Source of the DNA: JACJWR01 sp963842975 | Lineage (GTDB): Bacteria; Actinomycetota; Actinomycetes; S36-B12; UBA10799 | Assembly: GCA_963842975.1 (NCBI GenBank) | Contig: CAWJIH010000009.1 | Location: 372,001-436,000 of the forward strand | Direction of reading: 5' to 3' | DNA: 64,000 nucleotides | Shown here: positions 17,835 to 26,724 of the stretch, piece after piece | Layout: the number at the start of each line of letters is the position of its first letter | Numbering within the stretch: position 1 is the first letter of the stretch | Program-made: the position numbers and the translations under genes | Notes under the pieces: generated by a model | Databases searched by the model: none | The model's input: only the letters and a program-made list of their open reading frames with translations | Told to the model about the DNA's origin: nothing

Positions 17835-18914
17835 ATGCGTGTTGCAGTGCTGGGGTCGGGCAATGGTGGACTGGCGATCGCATTTGAGTGGGCCCAGGCC
17901 GGGCATGAGGTTGCGCTTTTTGACTTCGCTGAGTTTCCGGCAACAATTGCCGATGTTGCAGCCGCCGGGGGTATCACCTCGACTGGGGAACTCAGTGGTT
18001 TCCAACCGGTGGCATACGCCGGGCACGATGCCGCGCGGGCACTTGCGGGAGCCGAGGTCGTGTTCGCTGTCGGCCCGGCCTACAGCAATGCACCGTTTGG
18101 CGAGGTGTGCCGGGAGCACGTCACCGAAGGCCAGCTGTATGTGGTCTGCCCTGGGTCGTGCGCCGGCGCGCTGGTATTCAAGCAAGCCCTAGGCCTCGAC
18201 CTTGACGATGATTCGGTGACAGTCGCGGAGACCTCCACCCTTCCCTACGCGGTGCGTATCACCGGTCCGGCCAGCATCACCGTCTACAACCGCCTCAAAG
18301 GTGGCTACTTCGTTGCCGCAATTCCGGCGTCCGAAACGCCAGCCGTGCACGCCTTGCTCGCTACCGTGTTTCCCGAGATCTCCGCGGCCAGCAGCATTTG
18401 GCAGACGACGCTGCAGAACGCGAACCCGGTGATCCACCCGGCAGTCACACTGTGTAATTCCGCCCTTATCGAACGCACCGGTGGTGACTTCTTGTTCTAT
18501 GAAGAGGGGGTCACCGAGGCTGTCGGCCGGCTGATCGAGGCAGTAGACAACGACCGGATCGCAATTGGCGAGGCCCTTGGGGTGGAGGTGATTCCGGATC
18601 CGGAAATCGGCATCGCCCAGGGGTATCAGACCCACGCTGACTATGGCACTGGCTACTCCGAGGCCCCGGGATTCCGCGGCATCCGAGCGCAACCCGCGCT
18701 CGACTACCGCTACTTGAATGAAGACGCGGGGTACGGGCTGGTGTTCCTCACCGACCTTGCACGCCAACTCGGCGTCGCGACTCCAGCAATGGATGCGGTG
18801 CTGACTGTGAGTTCCGTCCTGATGGCCAGGGACTACCGTGCTGAGGCCGCTCGTACTATGGCTGGGTTGGGTTTGGCCGGTCGCAGCGTGGAGCAGTTGC
18901 GCGATCTGCTTTGA
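17835..18914 (+). CDS. NAD/NADP octopine/nopaline dehydrogenase family protein
   Basis: The 359-residue protein has an N-terminal Rossmann domain (VAVLGSGNGGLAIAFEWAQAG) and a C-terminal helical opine dehydrogenase domain with ANPVIHPAVTLCNSALIE, whose His fits the family's conserved catalytic residue, and DYRYLNEDAGYGLVFL. The family reductively couples amino acids to oxo acids, or oxidises related substrates. The substrate here is unknown. The start ATG at 17835 has CGGAGG four bases upstream; the open frame back to 17724 is ignored. Its stop lies 20 bases before the glycosyltransferase start, so the two likely form an operon. Confidence 0.8.
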   Translation: MRVAVLGSGNGGLAIAFEWAQAGHEVALFDFAEFPATIADVAAAGGITSTGELSGFQPVAYAGHDAARALAGAEVVFAVGPAYSNAPFGEVCREHVTEGQLYVVCPGSCAGALVFKQALGLDLDDDSVTVAETSTLPYAVRITGPASITVYNRLKGGYFVAAIPASETPAVHALLATVFPEISAASSIWQTTLQNANPVIHPAVTLCNSALIERTGGDFLFYEEGVTEAVGRLIEAVDNDRIAIGEALGVEVIPDPEIGIAQGYQTHADYGTGYSEAPGFRGIRAQPALDYRYLNEDAGYGLVFLTDLARQLGVATPAMDAVLTVSSVLMARDYRAEAARTMAGLGLAGRSVEQLRDLL

Positions 18915-18934
18915 GCGAGGAGCGCGAGGAGCAC

Positions 18935-20558
18935 ATGCGGATCGGTCTGTTTCACGGTTTCGAGTTGGTCGGGTCCGGCAGCAATGAATACACCAGGTAT
19001 CTCGCGGCCGCGCTAGCTGCAGCTGGGCACGAGGTACACGTGCTGTGCCGCGAGCCGGATCCGGAATCGCTGCAGCCGTTGGTCTCGGCCGCCATCGCAT
19101 GGCAGGGCCCGGATGTTGCCCCGACTATTCTTTTCGGCGACCCTGGTCGGCCTGGCGAGGTAACTTTGCACCAATTGCCGCATGCATCGGTGCGGCCGGT
19201 GTACGTGACCGACAAACAGCGTCCAGGCAATGTGAAGGCCTTCCCGGACCTCACCGATGCGGAATTGGCCGATGTGCGTGAACTTGCCGGGGCGATGCTG
19301 CGGGCTGTGCTGACTGCGTATCCGGTCGACATTTTGCACGCAAACCACACGGTGCTGCAGCCCACTATCGCCGCCGATGTGTGCGCGTCGTTGGGTATCC
19401 CTTTCGTTGTCTATCCCCACGGCAGCGACATTGAATACACGATCCGGCGGGACGCCCGCTACCGCGAACTCGCCGGTGAGGCGTTGGCTGTTGCTGACGG
19501 GCTGATCACCGGCAGCCAGGAGATGTTTGAGCGTCTTGATGGGTTGTACCCAGACCTGGCCGATTCGCTGCGGCAGCGTTGGTCAGTGGTGGGTGTCGGG
19601 GTGGACACAGCGCAGTTTGCGCCGATTGCTCGCGCCGGACGGCGGGCATCGATCGACGACTTCGTGGCCACCAATCCGGGTGGCGGCAAGTCAGCCCGAA
19701 CTTGTGACGGCCATGCAGGCTCGGCTTGACGCTGGTGATCTGGCGGCACTTCGGGACTACTCCGGGATGTATGCCCGCGAACTGCCAGACGACGATGTCG
19801 CCGAGCGGCTTGCCGAGTTGCCCTGGGAGGACGGGTCTTTCGTCGTCTTTGTTGGCGCGCTGACAGTCGGCAAGGGGGTGCAAAGTGTGCTCGCAGCGTG
19901 GCCGCAGGTGCTCCGTGAGGTGCCGGATGCGCACTTGCTCATCGTTGGATCAGGCACCTACCGGGAGGTGTTGGAGGCGTTGGTGTACGCAATCAGCACG
20001 GGCAATGCGGATCTGCTTGACGAGTTGGTCGCCCACGGAAACGACTACGACTCCACACACACCAGTGGCTCCTGGCCGGATGTGGCCGAGTATCTGGCCG
20101 ATCCGACTCATCGCGAGGTGGTGCTCGCCGCCGGGCCGGATTTCGCCAACCACGTGCACTTCACGGGTCGGCTGGCACATGACCGACTGACGAAAGTCTT
20201 CCCTTGTGCGGATCTGGCGGTTTTTCCGTCGGTGCTGCCCGAGGCGTACCCCCTGGTTCTGATGGAGTCACTGGCCAGCGGTGTGCTGCCGTGTGCGTCC
20301 GACCTGACCGGGCTCGGGGAAGGATTGCGTGACCTGGAACCGTTGCTGGGTACCGACATCGACCTCGACCGCTTGCGTCTGCCGATGGCCGACGACATTC
20401 GGGTGGCAGCCATCGCAGACGCATTGACAGCACTGCTCAGCGATCCGGCGTTGGCCGAACTTACACCGCGGCTGCGCGAGATCGCGGTGGCCGAGTACGA
20501 CTGGGACGTGCGGGCGATGCAAATGGTGTCGGCCTACCAGAAGGTGCTCGGTGGTTGA
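18935..20558 (+). pseudogene. GT4-family glycosyltransferase, frameshifted
   Basis: Two frames encode one GT-B glycosyltransferase. The first (ATG 18935 after GAGGAG) gives MRIGLFHGFELVGSGSNEYT, then DILHANHTVLQP, FVVYPHGSDIEYT and VVGVGVDTAQFAP. The second resumes at QPELVTAMQARLDAG, then FVVFVGALTVGKGVQSVLAAWP and the GT4 motif VFPSVLPEAYPLVLMESLA with the nucleotide-sugar EX7E glutamates. The junction is near 19691, where one extra T explains the shift; the corrected length is 540 residues. A start at TTG 18911 is possible but less likely. It follows the opine-dehydrogenase-like gene closely. The acceptor is unknown. Confidence 0.82.
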
Positions 20559-20592
20559 CGGCGAGAGTGATCGGCAATGCCAGGCCGGTGGC

Positions 20593-20814
20593 TCAGGCGG
20601 CCTGCGGCTCTTCCTGCTTCAGGGTGGAGATGCCGAACACGCTGTACACCGGGCAGTAGCCCGACACTGCGGTAGCAGCAGCAACTCCGGAGACCCCCAG
20701 TAGAGCGACTCCGGCCGGGTTGAGGGGTCCGCCGATTGCCAGACCGGTGCCTAGCGCGGTCACTGAGATTCCGGCGCGGATGGTGCGGTCGAGGTTGCTT
20801 TCGTTCTTCTGCAT
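20593..20814 (-). CDS. DUF2892 (YgaP-type) membrane protein
   Basis: The 73-residue protein fits the DUF2892 pattern: an N-terminal N-L-D-R-T-I-R, two hydrophobic segments, and the conserved TAVSGYCPVYSVFGIST. In many bacteria this domain is fused to, or lies next to, rhodanese sulfurtransferases and persulfide-handling genes. AAGGAG lies well placed before the ATG at 20814. A CsoR/CstR-like palindrome sits about 45 bases upstream, which suggests control by copper or persulfide. The regulator is not in the window. Confidence 0.75.
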   Translation of the reverse strand: MQKNESNLDRTIRAGISVTALGTGLAIGGPLNPAGVALLGVSGVAAATAVSGYCPVYSVFGISTLKQEEPQAA

Positions 20815-20856
20815 GGTGTTCGCTCCTTGATCGATGGGGTCTCAGAGGGTAAGTCA

Positions 20857-20874
20857 AATACCCCTAGGGGTATT
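20857..20874. promoter_or_regulatory. CsoR/CstR/FrmR-type operator palindrome
   Basis: AATACCCCTAGGGGTATT is a perfect 18-base palindrome in the leader of the DUF2892 gene. It matches the ATACCCC...GGGGTAT type of site bound by copper (CsoR) and persulfide (CstR) repressors. The partner regulator is an inference. Confidence 0.65.
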
Positions 20875-21063
20875 CCCCATGGTCAGTGTGGTCCGGGAAG
20901 CCCCGCCGAGTCGGAGGCCCTAGGCGCCACGGGGCGTTCGAAGCACGCGCGATACCGCGATGACGATCTGGACTAGATGGCTTGCCGCAGTTGATCATCC
21001 TGGGTCACGGCATTAGGTGTGGGATGCTAACTGCCGTCACTGGACCAGGGTTGGAGTCACTGG

Positions 21064-22461
21064 ATGCAAGCAACCTCTGTCGACACCTTCATGGAGTTGT
21101 CGCGCCTGCAGTTCGCCATGACCACCCTTTTCCACTACCTGTTTGTCCCGCTCACCTTGGGCTTGGCGCCGATTGTGGCGTTCTTCGAGACGATGCACTA
21201 CCGCACGGGCAAGCAGGCGTACGTTCGGCTGGCGACCTTCTTCGGGTCGCTGCTCATCATCAACTTCGCCATGGGAGTGGTGAGCGGGCTTGTCCAGGAG
21301 TTCCAGTTCGGTATGAACTGGTCGGTGTACAGCGCGTTCGTCGGAGACATCTTCGGCGGTCCGTTGGCCATGGAAGGGATTCTGGCGTTCTTCTTCGAAT
21401 CGACCTTCCTGGGCCTGTGGTTGTTCGGGCGAGGCAAACTGCCGCGCGGGTTGCATCTGGCGTCAATCTGGCTGGTGGCGATCGGCACCTGGGCGTCGGC
21501 CTACTTCATCATCACCGCCAACTCGTGGATGCAGCACCCGGTGGGCTACGAAATCGACCCAGAAACTGGCCGAGCGCTGTTGACCGATCCATTGGCGGTG
21601 TTCACCCAGGACATCGTGTGGTGGTCGTGGCTGCACGCGGTGCTCGGTGGACTGGTAGCTGCTTCCGTGTTCGTGTTCGCCGTGGCGGCTTATCACCTCA
21701 AGCGTCGGCAGCACGTCGACATGATGCGCTGGACATTCAAGTTCGCCATTGTGCTGGGCATCGTCGCCGGAATCTCCCAGGCCATCGTCGGTGACACCCT
21801 GGGAGTGGTGATGACCGAGAAGCAGCCGATGAAGATTGCCGCAGCCGAGGCGGTCTGGGAGACCACGGGGCCGTGTGCGGGGCTCTCGATTGTTGCGTGG
21901 CCCGACCAGGCCGCGCAGGACAATGTCTTCGACATCGAGATCCCGTGTCTGCTGTCGATCGTCGCTACCAACTCCTTAGACGGCGAAGTCACTGGGATGA
22001 CTGAACTCCAGGCGCAATATGAGCAGGAGTTCGGCCCCGGCAACTACATCCCCAACGTCTGGGTCGCCTTCTACAGCTTTCGACTCATGATGGCTTTCGG
22101 GCTGGTCGGAGTGGCCTGGATGGCAGTAGCCGCGTGGGCCACACGCAAGGGACGTTTGCCCACGTCCAAGCTCTTCTGGACCATAAGCATCTGGATTGTG
22201 TTCACCCCGTGGCTGGGAAACATGTTCGGCTGGCTATTCACCGAAAACGGGCGTCAGCCGTGGATCGTCTACGGTGAATTGAAGACCGCCGATGCCTCAT
22301 CTGGACTGTCGCCAGGCCTGGTGATCGCAAGTTTGGTGCTCTTCGCCCTGCTCTACGGCACATTCGCGATCGTGGAGTTCTTCCTGATCCGCAAATACGC
22401 GATCGCCGGGCCACCCGATGACCCAGTGGTGCCAGTGGTGAAGGAAATGGTGGGCAGCTGA
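21064..22461 (+). CDS. cydA: Cytochrome bd ubiquinol/menaquinol oxidase subunit I
   Basis: The 465-residue multi-pass protein carries the cytochrome bd subunit I landmarks: the N-terminal LQFAMTTLFHYLFVPLTLG with the haem-ligand His, GVVSGLVQEFQFGMNW, the WWSWLHAVLGG histidine, FYSFRLMMAFG with the Met ligand of haem b558, and GRQPW near the C-terminus. The Q-loop is short, as in Gram-positive forms. It reduces O2 to water with quinol electrons and has high oxygen affinity. The ATG at 21064 follows TTGGAGT. cydB follows after one base. The cydDC exporter genes are not in the window. Confidence 0.95.
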   Translation: MQATSVDTFMELSRLQFAMTTLFHYLFVPLTLGLAPIVAFFETMHYRTGKQAYVRLATFFGSLLIINFAMGVVSGLVQEFQFGMNWSVYSAFVGDIFGGPLAMEGILAFFFESTFLGLWLFGRGKLPRGLHLASIWLVAIGTWASAYFIITANSWMQHPVGYEIDPETGRALLTDPLAVFTQDIVWWSWLHAVLGGLVAASVFVFAVAAYHLKRRQHVDMMRWTFKFAIVLGIVAGISQAIVGDTLGVVMTEKQPMKIAAAEAVWETTGPCAGLSIVAWPDQAAQDNVFDIEIPCLLSIVATNSLDGEVTGMTELQAQYEQEFGPGNYIPNVWVAFYSFRLMMAFGLVGVAWMAVAAWATRKGRLPTSKLFWTISIWIVFTPWLGNMFGWLFTENGRQPWIVYGELKTADASSGLSPGLVIASLVLFALLYGTFAIVEFFLIRKYAIAGPPDDPVVPVVKEMVGS

Positions 22462-22462
22462 C

Positions 22463-23473
22463 ATGGACCTGGTGACCGTCTGGTTCGTCATCATTGCGGT
22501 GCTGTGGATCGGGTTCTTCTTCCTCGAGGGCTTCGACTTCGGCGTCGGTGCCCTCACCTTGCTCACGGGTCGCGACGACGTTGAGCGCCGCCAAATGCTC
22601 GGCACTATCGGCCCCGTGTGGGACGCCGACGAAGTGTGGTTGGTCACCGGCGGCATCGCAATCTTCGCGGCCTTCCCGCTGTGGTACGCGGCCGTGTTCC
22701 CGGCGGCGTATCTGCCGCTGCTGTTGGTGGTTGCCTGCCTCATCGTGCGAGGCGTGGCCGTGGAATACCGTTCGAAGAAGCCAGAACACCGTTGGCGGCA
22801 GGGCTGGGATGTGGCAATCGGGGTGTCCTCCCTGCTGCTGGCCACCCTGTTCGGAGTGTTCTGGGCCGGTATGTTGCATGGGATCCCGATCGATTCCGCG
22901 GGTCGATTCACCGGCGAGAGCCTGCTGTCGTTCATCAACGGCTATTCCGTTCTGGGCGGCCTCACCCTGCTGCTGTTTTCGCTGGCCCACGGTGCGTCTT
23001 TCCTCGCGTTGAAAACCTCCGGCGAACTCGCCGACCGCCAGGCGCGCAACGCAACCCGGCTCGCCTGGGCGACAACCGTGGCCATGCTCGGGTTCTCGGC
23101 GTGGACCTTCCTCAGCTACACCGAGGGCGACATTGGCGCACTCGCAGTGGGGGTTGTGGCGGTCATTGCGATCGCCGCTGCTGCGGTTGCGCACGCCCGC
23201 GGGCGACACCTCCTGGCATTTTGGCTGGACGGGGTTGCGGTGGCCGGATTCGTCGGACAAATCTTCCTGGGGCTGTACCCGAATGCGCTTCCCAGCACCA
23301 CCGACGGCGGTTTCACCCTCACCCTTGCCGACGCCGCAGCGAGTACGAATTCGCTGCAGTTGATCACGGTGGTGGCTGTGGTCGGAATGCCAATGGTGAT
23401 TGCCTATCAGGCGTGGTCGTTCTGGGTGTTCCGTGCCCGGCTCCGCAGGGAGGACTTCGAACCTGCCGCATGA
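22463..23473 (+). CDS. cydB: Cytochrome bd oxidase subunit II
   Basis: The 336-residue membrane protein has the start typical of CydB (WFVIIAVLWIGFFFLEGFDFGVG). It continues with IGPVWDADEVWLVTGGIAIFAAFPLWYA, RSKKPEHRWRQGWD and SFINGYSVLGGL. It pairs with CydA in the heterodimer and starts one base after the cydA stop, so the two are translated together. A weak hairpin (23476-23493) lies between its stop and the convergent oxidoreductase gene. Confidence 0.95.
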   Translation: MDLVTVWFVIIAVLWIGFFFLEGFDFGVGALTLLTGRDDVERRQMLGTIGPVWDADEVWLVTGGIAIFAAFPLWYAAVFPAAYLPLLLVVACLIVRGVAVEYRSKKPEHRWRQGWDVAIGVSSLLLATLFGVFWAGMLHGIPIDSAGRFTGESLLSFINGYSVLGGLTLLLFSLAHGASFLALKTSGELADRQARNATRLAWATTVAMLGFSAWTFLSYTEGDIGALAVGVVAVIAIAAAAVAHARGRHLLAFWLDGVAVAGFVGQIFLGLYPNALPSTTDGGFTLTLADAAASTNSLQLITVVAVVGMPMVIAYQAWSFWVFRARLRREDFEPAA

Positions 23474-23512
23474 GGTCTCGGGCCTGACCGAGAGTCACCG
23501 CGGATCTACCAG

Positions 23513-24520
23513 TCAACCTCGCATGGCGGTTTCGATTATCCGCAGCCCTGCAATCGCGTCAGCTGGGTCCACCGGCACCGGGCCCGCTCCGCGCAAGGCC
23601 ATCGCCCAACGGCGGTAGAAGTCCGGGTAGTCGCCATGCAGTGTCGGTTCAACCAGGGGAGTATCGCCGCCGGAGACCACCCCCCACGAGGATTCCGGCG
23701 TTGCACCCCAGGCCTGCGGGTCCGCGTCTGGGCGGGCCCCGGAGCGCAAGGCGGCCTCCTGCGGATCCATCCCGGAGACCACGTACGCTCCAGCATCGCC
23801 GAGTACCCGAAATCGCGGGCCTTGATCGGCGGCAACTGCGCTCAGCCACAGATGCGAGTGCACGCCGCCGACGTGGGTGAGCGCCAGGAACACATCGTCG
23901 GGATTGGTGGCCCCGGCACGCACACAATCGACCTCGGCAGTTACTTCCGCCACCGGCCCGAACAGTTGCAGCGCCTGGTCAATCAGATGCGGGCCGAGGT
24001 CGAACAGGATCCCACCGCCGTCGCCGGTCGATTCTTTCCACGAGGGCACCACTTGTGGCCGCCAGCGTTCGAAGCGGGACTCGAAGCGGTGAATTCGCCC
24101 CAGTCGCCCGTCGGCGAGCAATGCGCCAACTGTGCGGAAGTCGCCGTCCCATCGGCGGTTGAGGTAGACCGTGAGGAGCCGTTCGGTGGCGGCGGCGTGC
24201 GCCACCAGCGATTCGGCGGCAGCCACGGAGGTTGCCATGGGCTTATCCACCACCACGTGCAAGCCGTGATCGAGGGCGGTGTGGGCGAGTTCTGCATGTG
24301 TGCTGTTTGGGGTGGTGATGGTGACGGCGTCCAGCCCGAGATCCCACAGTTGGGACACCTCGGGGACCACTGATGCAGCCGGATAGCGGGCTCGGGCCTG
24401 CGCTGCACGTTCTGGGTTGCCCGTCACCACCGCCGCCAACTCAAGGCCAGCGGTGGCCTCAATCAGGGGGGCGTGAAACGCGGCACCGCCGGTGCCGAAG
24501 CCGATCAGGCCAATTCTCAT
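23513..24520 (-). CDS. Gfo/Idh/MocA family oxidoreductase
   Basis: The 335-residue protein has an N-terminal Rossmann domain with IGLIGFGTGGAAFHAPLIEA, the TPNSTHAELA strand and the VVDKPMATS motif, whose EKP-like lysine contacts the nicotinamide. The C-terminal domain holds GGGILFDLGPHLIDQALQLFG, where the aspartate and histidine are the usual catalytic residues. It oxidises or reduces a sugar, inositol or related polyol with NAD(P), but the substrate cannot be read. The ATG at 24520 has GGAG upstream. The acyl-CoA dehydrogenase gene precedes it on the same strand, with 41 bases between. Confidence 0.88.
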   Translation of the reverse strand: MRIGLIGFGTGGAAFHAPLIEATAGLELAAVVTGNPERAAQARARYPAASVVPEVSQLWDLGLDAVTITTPNSTHAELAHTALDHGLHVVVDKPMATSVAAAESLVAHAAATERLLTVYLNRRWDGDFRTVGALLADGRLGRIHRFESRFERWRPQVVPSWKESTGDGGGILFDLGPHLIDQALQLFGPVAEVTAEVDCVRAGATNPDDVFLALTHVGGVHSHLWLSAVAADQGPRFRVLGDAGAYVVSGMDPQEAALRSGARPDADPQAWGATPESSWGVVSGGDTPLVEPTLHGDYPDFYRRWAMALRGAGPVPVDPADAIAGLRIIETAMRG

Positions 24521-24561
24521 GAGGTGCTCCGTGCGTTGTCGGAATGGGCGACCAAAGGTGG

Positions 24562-25740
24562 CTATCCCACTGTGATGGTGCCAGCGTTGCTAGTGCCGGA
24601 GCCTTTCGCCAGGTGGCGAGCGATGATGAGTCGCTGAATCTGATTGGTGCCTTCAAATATCTGCATCACTTTGGCCTCGCGCATGTAGCGCTCCACCTCA
24701 AAGTCGCGGGTGTAGCCGAAGCCGCCCAGCACCTGCACCGCATCGGTGGTGACCTTCATGGCATTGTCAGTGGCCACCAGCTTGGCGATGGCGGCTTCCT
24801 TCCCGAACGGCAGGCCCCGATCCTTCAGCCGGGCCGCTGCCAAGGTCGACGCCCGGGCAGTCTCCACTGCGGCGGCCATGTCGGCAAGGAGGAAGGACAA
24901 ACCCTGGTGTTCAATGATCGGCTGACCGAATGTCTGGCGCTCTTCGGCGTAGGCAACTGCTTGGTCCAACGCACCCTGGGCCAGCCCCACTGCCGCCGCG
25001 GCGATACCCAAGCGTCCGGAGTCCAGACCGTCCAGGGCGATTTTCAAGCCTTCACCCTCAGCACCTAGCCGGCGCCCCACCGGCACCCGCACGGCTTCGA
25101 AGCGCATCGTCGCGGTGGTGGAACCCATGAGACCCATCTTGCGCTCCGGCGGATCTGCCTCGAGGCCATCGGAATCGGCCGGCACCAGGAAACAACTGAT
25201 GCCGTTGCGGTCATCGGAGGTGCGGGCCATCACCTGGTAGAAGTCGGCTTCGCCGCCGTGTGTGGTCCAAGCCTTGGCGCCGGTGATGATGTAGTCGTCT
25301 CCGTCTCGCACCGCGGTGGTACGCATGGCCGCCGGGTCGCTTCCGGCGTGTGCCTCCGATAGGCAATAGGCGCCCAGTTGGTTCCCAGCCAGCATCTCGG
25401 GCAGCCAACGCTCACGCTGGTCCGCGGTGCCATAGTTGGCGAGGCCGAAACACGACAGGATGTGCACCGAAGTGCCCACAGCGACACTCGACCACACCCG
25501 GCCGAGTTCTTCTATGACCTGCAAATAGACCTCGTACGACACACCGCCGCCACCGTAGTTGGTCGGATAGGGCAGGCCGAGCAATCCCGTCTGGCCCAGC
25601 AGCCGGAACACCTCGCGGGGGAATGTCCCGGCCTCTTCCGCGGCTGCTGCATTCGGCGCCAGTTCTTTGCTTGCAAGCCGACGCACCATCCGGAGCAACT
25701 CGGCGGATTCTTCGTCGGGCATCACTCTGGTCGCGGGCAT
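24562..25740 (-). CDS. Acyl-CoA dehydrogenase
   Basis: The 392-residue FAD enzyme shows the family signatures AYCLSEAHAGSDPAAMRTTA and QVLGGFGYTRDFEVERYMREAK, with EGTNQIQRLIIARHL near the end. The catalytic base of short-chain type enzymes is the Glu of the FEGTNQI segment. It would catalyse alpha,beta-dehydrogenation of an acyl-CoA in fatty-acid or branched-chain amino-acid breakdown. ATG 25740 is preferred to the preceding TTG because GAGAGGAG lies about five bases upstream. No electron-transfer flavoprotein gene is adjacent. Confidence 0.9.
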   Translation of the reverse strand: MPATRVMPDEESAELLRMVRRLASKELAPNAAAAEEAGTFPREVFRLLGQTGLLGLPYPTNYGGGGVSYEVYLQVIEELGRVWSSVAVGTSVHILSCFGLANYGTADQRERWLPEMLAGNQLGAYCLSEAHAGSDPAAMRTTAVRDGDDYIITGAKAWTTHGGEADFYQVMARTSDDRNGISCFLVPADSDGLEADPPERKMGLMGSTTATMRFEAVRVPVGRRLGAEGEGLKIALDGLDSGRLGIAAAAVGLAQGALDQAVAYAEERQTFGQPIIEHQGLSFLLADMAAAVETARASTLAAARLKDRGLPFGKEAAIAKLVATDNAMKVTTDAVQVLGGFGYTRDFEVERYMREAKVMQIFEGTNQIQRLIIARHLAKGSGTSNAGTITVG

Positions 25741-25841
25741 CAATGCTCCTCTCGGAGGGCGGGCTCCTGGCGGTCATGCGAAGGGCTGATTCGACACCAG
25801 CGCTGTGGTCTAGAGCCTAGGGCGCGGGGCCACACACCACG

Positions 25842-25876
25842 AAGCCCGCAGGACCCTTGCGGGTTCCTGCGGGCTT
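25842..25876 (-). terminator. Hairpin terminator downstream of the Rpf-like gene
   Basis: A perfect 12-bp stem (25842-25853 with 25865-25876) closes an 11-base loop that contains a further CCC/GGG pairing. It lies 23 bases past the stop of the Rpf-like gene. No U-tract is present. Confidence 0.6.
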
Positions 25877-25898
25877 GTGTTGGTGTGAAACTGCCGGA

Positions 25899-26519
25899 TC
25901 AGGCGCAGCTCCAGGGGCCCCAGCCAGCAACTTGGTAGTAGTTGTAGGCGACTTGGTCCTGGGCCCAGGACGGGGCCAGGTGGGGCAGCGGGGCGTAGGC
26001 GCCGCCGCCATTGGCGAGCCAGGAGGACTCGTCGAACTGCCAGGCACCGTAGTAGCCGTTGCCGGTGTTGGTGGAGTAGTTGTTGCCGGACTCGCAGCTC
26101 TTGACGCTCATCGCCGCTCCGCTGGAGGCCCAAGAGGCAGCGTCACCGCTGGCTGCTCCGCCAGTCGTCGAGGTGGCCTCTGCCGGCGCGGCGGCGGCAG
26201 CGTTCGCTGCGGCCTGAGCCTGCATGTTGGCGGCAATCGCGGCGACGTATTCGGCTTCCGCGGCTTCCGCGGCGGCCTGTGCTGCGGCCTCAGCCTGCAT
26301 CTTCTCCGCAACCGCGGTCTGGACGGCTGCCTCGTATTGCATCTTCTCGGCAACAGCAGCGCCGATGGCCGCGGAGTCAGGGGTCGAAGCGCTCACGCTG
26401 GTCGAGGGGGCGATGTCAGTGGCGGTGGAGGTGGGAAGTGCGCTGGCGGTGGCGACACCTGCGAGGCCGAGGCCGGCGACTGCGGTGATGGTCAGTGTGG
26501 TGATTGTGCGGCTCTTCAT
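25899..26519 (-). CDS. Secreted Rpf-like transglycosylase
   Basis: The 206-residue protein starts with a signal peptide (MKSRTITTLTITAVAGLGLA...ATASA). A long Ala/Glu-rich probable coiled coil follows, containing two related AVAEKMQ units, then a C-terminal Rpf/transglycosylase-like domain. That domain has CESGNNY with the catalytic Glu, GYYGAWQFDESSW, AYNYYQVAGWGPWSCA, and two cysteines that would form the disulfide seen in Rpf folds. It is predicted to cleave peptidoglycan outside the cell, in growth or resuscitation. No c-di-AMP riboswitch of the kind found before many rpf genes could be recognised upstream. Confidence 0.8.
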   Translation of the reverse strand: MKSRTITTLTITAVAGLGLAGVATASALPTSTATDIAPSTSVSASTPDSAAIGAAVAEKMQYEAAVQTAVAEKMQAEAAAQAAAEAAEAEYVAAIAANMQAQAAANAAAAAPAEATSTTGGAASGDAASWASSGAAMSVKSCESGNNYSTNTGNGYYGAWQFDESSWLANGGGAYAPLPHLAPSWAQDQVAYNYYQVAGWGPWSCA

Positions 26520-26675
26520 GATGCCGGTTCCTTGTCTGTCGGAGGATTCTCTGGTTGTTTGTGCGACACCTGAGTAATGCCCACCGGCGGCACCACTTAA
26601 CGGGTGGTTGGTGTGGCCTCGCAGACAGCGACGGTCAAGGAATGGTCAATGTTGGGAAAAAGGGTTGCTAAACGG

Positions 26676-26711
26676 CGTCGGTGCACCCAACAACCGTTGG
26701 GTGCACCGACG
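26676..26711 (-). terminator. Perfect 16-bp hairpin terminator of the surface metalloprotease gene
   Basis: Arms 26676-26691 and 26696-26711 are exact complements around an AACC loop. The hairpin lies 14 bases past the metalloprotease stop. On the minus strand it is followed within about 12 bases by a CCCTTTTT run, as expected of an intrinsic terminator. Confidence 0.8.
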
Positions 26712-26724
26712 AGGAAAGGAGGGG

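Noticed and set aside
22238..23260. 340-residue minus-strand frame opposite cydAB
   Set aside because: It is antisense to strongly conserved cytochrome bd genes and has shadow-like composition.
26520..26724. Possible c-di-AMP (ydaO) riboswitch before the Rpf-like gene
   Set aside because: A TCCGACAG-like fragment occurs, but the rest of the conserved riboswitch core is missing and the large hairpin belongs to the neighbouring gene's terminator.
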